A stretch of DNA of 44,094 nucleotides from Alphaproteobacteria bacterium 32-64-14 (lineage in GTDB: Bacteria > Pseudomonadota > Alphaproteobacteria > Caulobacterales > Hyphomonadaceae): positions 1 through 44,094 of the forward strand of contig NCEM01000016.1 of assembly GCA_002280725.1 (NCBI GenBank). Reading direction: 5' to 3'. Made by a program: the position numbers and the translations under genes. The notes beneath the pieces are model-generated. The model saw only the letters and a program-made list of their open reading frames with translations. It ran no database searches and had not been told where the DNA came from. Below, piece after piece: positions 43,818 through 44,094 of this stretch (the stretch's first letter is position 1; each line of letters starts with the position of its first letter).

Positions 43818-44094
43818 GTCCAATCGACATTCATGTCTCCCACTGCATTGCGCAGGCGAGGTGTATGAAGGCGAGGAAGCGCGTTGCTCTGCGGTCATAG
43901 CGGGTAGCGAAGCGCTTGAAGTTCTTGAGCCTGTTGATGCAGCGCTCGACCTGGTTGCGTTTTTTGTAGATCGCCTTGTCATGGCGGATGATTTTCCTGC
44001 GCGTTCGGTTGGAGGGGATGACGACTTTGGCTCGCCTGGCCTTGATGAGCGCGCGTAGGGCGTTGCTGTCATAGGCCTTGTCGGCGAGCACGTG
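43817..44094 (-). mobile_element. Second IS5-family element, cut by the window end
   Basis: Starts at G43817 with the putative terminal repeat GGTCCAATCGACATTCATG, preceded by TA (43815-43816), the expected target duplication. It carries the 3' end of a transposase reading leftward. The other end and the second TA are outside the window. Distinct in sequence from the IS at 39585-40430. Confidence 0.75.
43831..44094 (-). CDS. IS5-family transposase, C-terminal part (partial)
   Basis: The last 87 residues of a DDE transposase, open at the window edge. The second Asp is in ADKAYDSNALRALIK and the Glu in KKRNQVERCINRLKNFKRFA, followed by TRYDRRATRFLAF and the end HLACAMQWET. No stop codon interrupts it. 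Elements of this group often make the enzyme from two overlapping frames, so the missing part may be in another frame. Confidence 0.85.
   Translation of the reverse strand, partial: HVLADKAYDSNALRALIKARRAKVVIPSNRTRRKIIRHDKAIYKKRNQVERCINRLKNFKRFATRYDRRATRFLAFIHLACAMQWET

Noticed and set aside
1..44094. CRISPR array, rRNA or prophage genes
   Set aside because: No regularly spaced direct repeats, no rRNA signature sequences and no phage structural or integrase genes were seen.

Overview
This window looks like the chromosome of an alphaproteobacterium, most likely in the Caulobacterales/Hyphomonadaceae. The evidence is high GC, an NDUFA12-type complex I accessory protein, DUF2155 and MlaD downstream of aroQ-accB-accC-aat, an RNase E ending in the Gly-Trp-Trp motif known from Caulobacter degradosome assembly, and the alphaproteobacterial neighbourhood of rne, amidase, PBP1A and prfB. 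The genus is not fixed by anything I can see. Most of the window is housekeeping.

Layout. (1) 1-458: non-coding, two kinds of palindromic repeat. (2) 459-8241: recG, converging on a minus-strand operon gyrA-coaD-two cyclophilins-DUF502 with 4-base or near-zero junctions. (3) 8242-10400: an orphan TonB-dependent receptor with a terminator and a palindromic upstream region. (4) 10458-15849: envelope and translation block amiC, mrcA, prfB; prfB carries an intact programmed +1 frameshift site. (5) 16107-20516: a methyltransferase, a lipoprotein and rne with a structured leader. (6) 20621-24155: secreted M48 protease, DsbA-like lipoprotein, and thiS-unknown-thiG. (7) 24258-28602: aroQ-accB-accC-aat facing NDUFA12-mlaD-DUF2155. 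(8) 28822-31227: a protein that appears to be a catalytically dead paralog of B12-dependent ribonucleotide reductase. (9) 31228-32640: a lower-GC patch with a 21-residue signal-peptide-like micro-ORF, a secreted pentapeptide-repeat protein and an unknown membrane protein. (10) 32671-34279: a ParA-like ATPase with a small protein carrying a possible ribbon-helix-helix segment. (11) 34730-38863: secreted aspartic protease, DUF1289, and two acyl-CoA dehydrogenases flanking a DUF2306 membrane protein. (12) 38868-44094: an eroded winged-helix gene, an IS5-family element, aspS-lipoprotein, rnd, and the end of a second IS5-family element.

Functional links. amiC, PBP1A and the secreted chaperone/protease proteins serve the envelope; mlaD belongs to a phospholipid transport system encoded elsewhere. 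accB/accC give the biotin-dependent half of acetyl-CoA carboxylase. recG, gyrA, rne, rnd, prfB and aspS are core DNA, RNA and translation functions.

The most unusual items are the dead NrdJ paralog (28822-31227), the duplicated signal-peptide micro-ORF ending exactly at the expected cleavage point (31565-31630), the unknown gene locked by overlaps between thiS and thiG (23626-23955), the ParA/possible-RHH pair, and two IS elements that each sit inside a TAG stop codon and rebuild it with their own terminal G.
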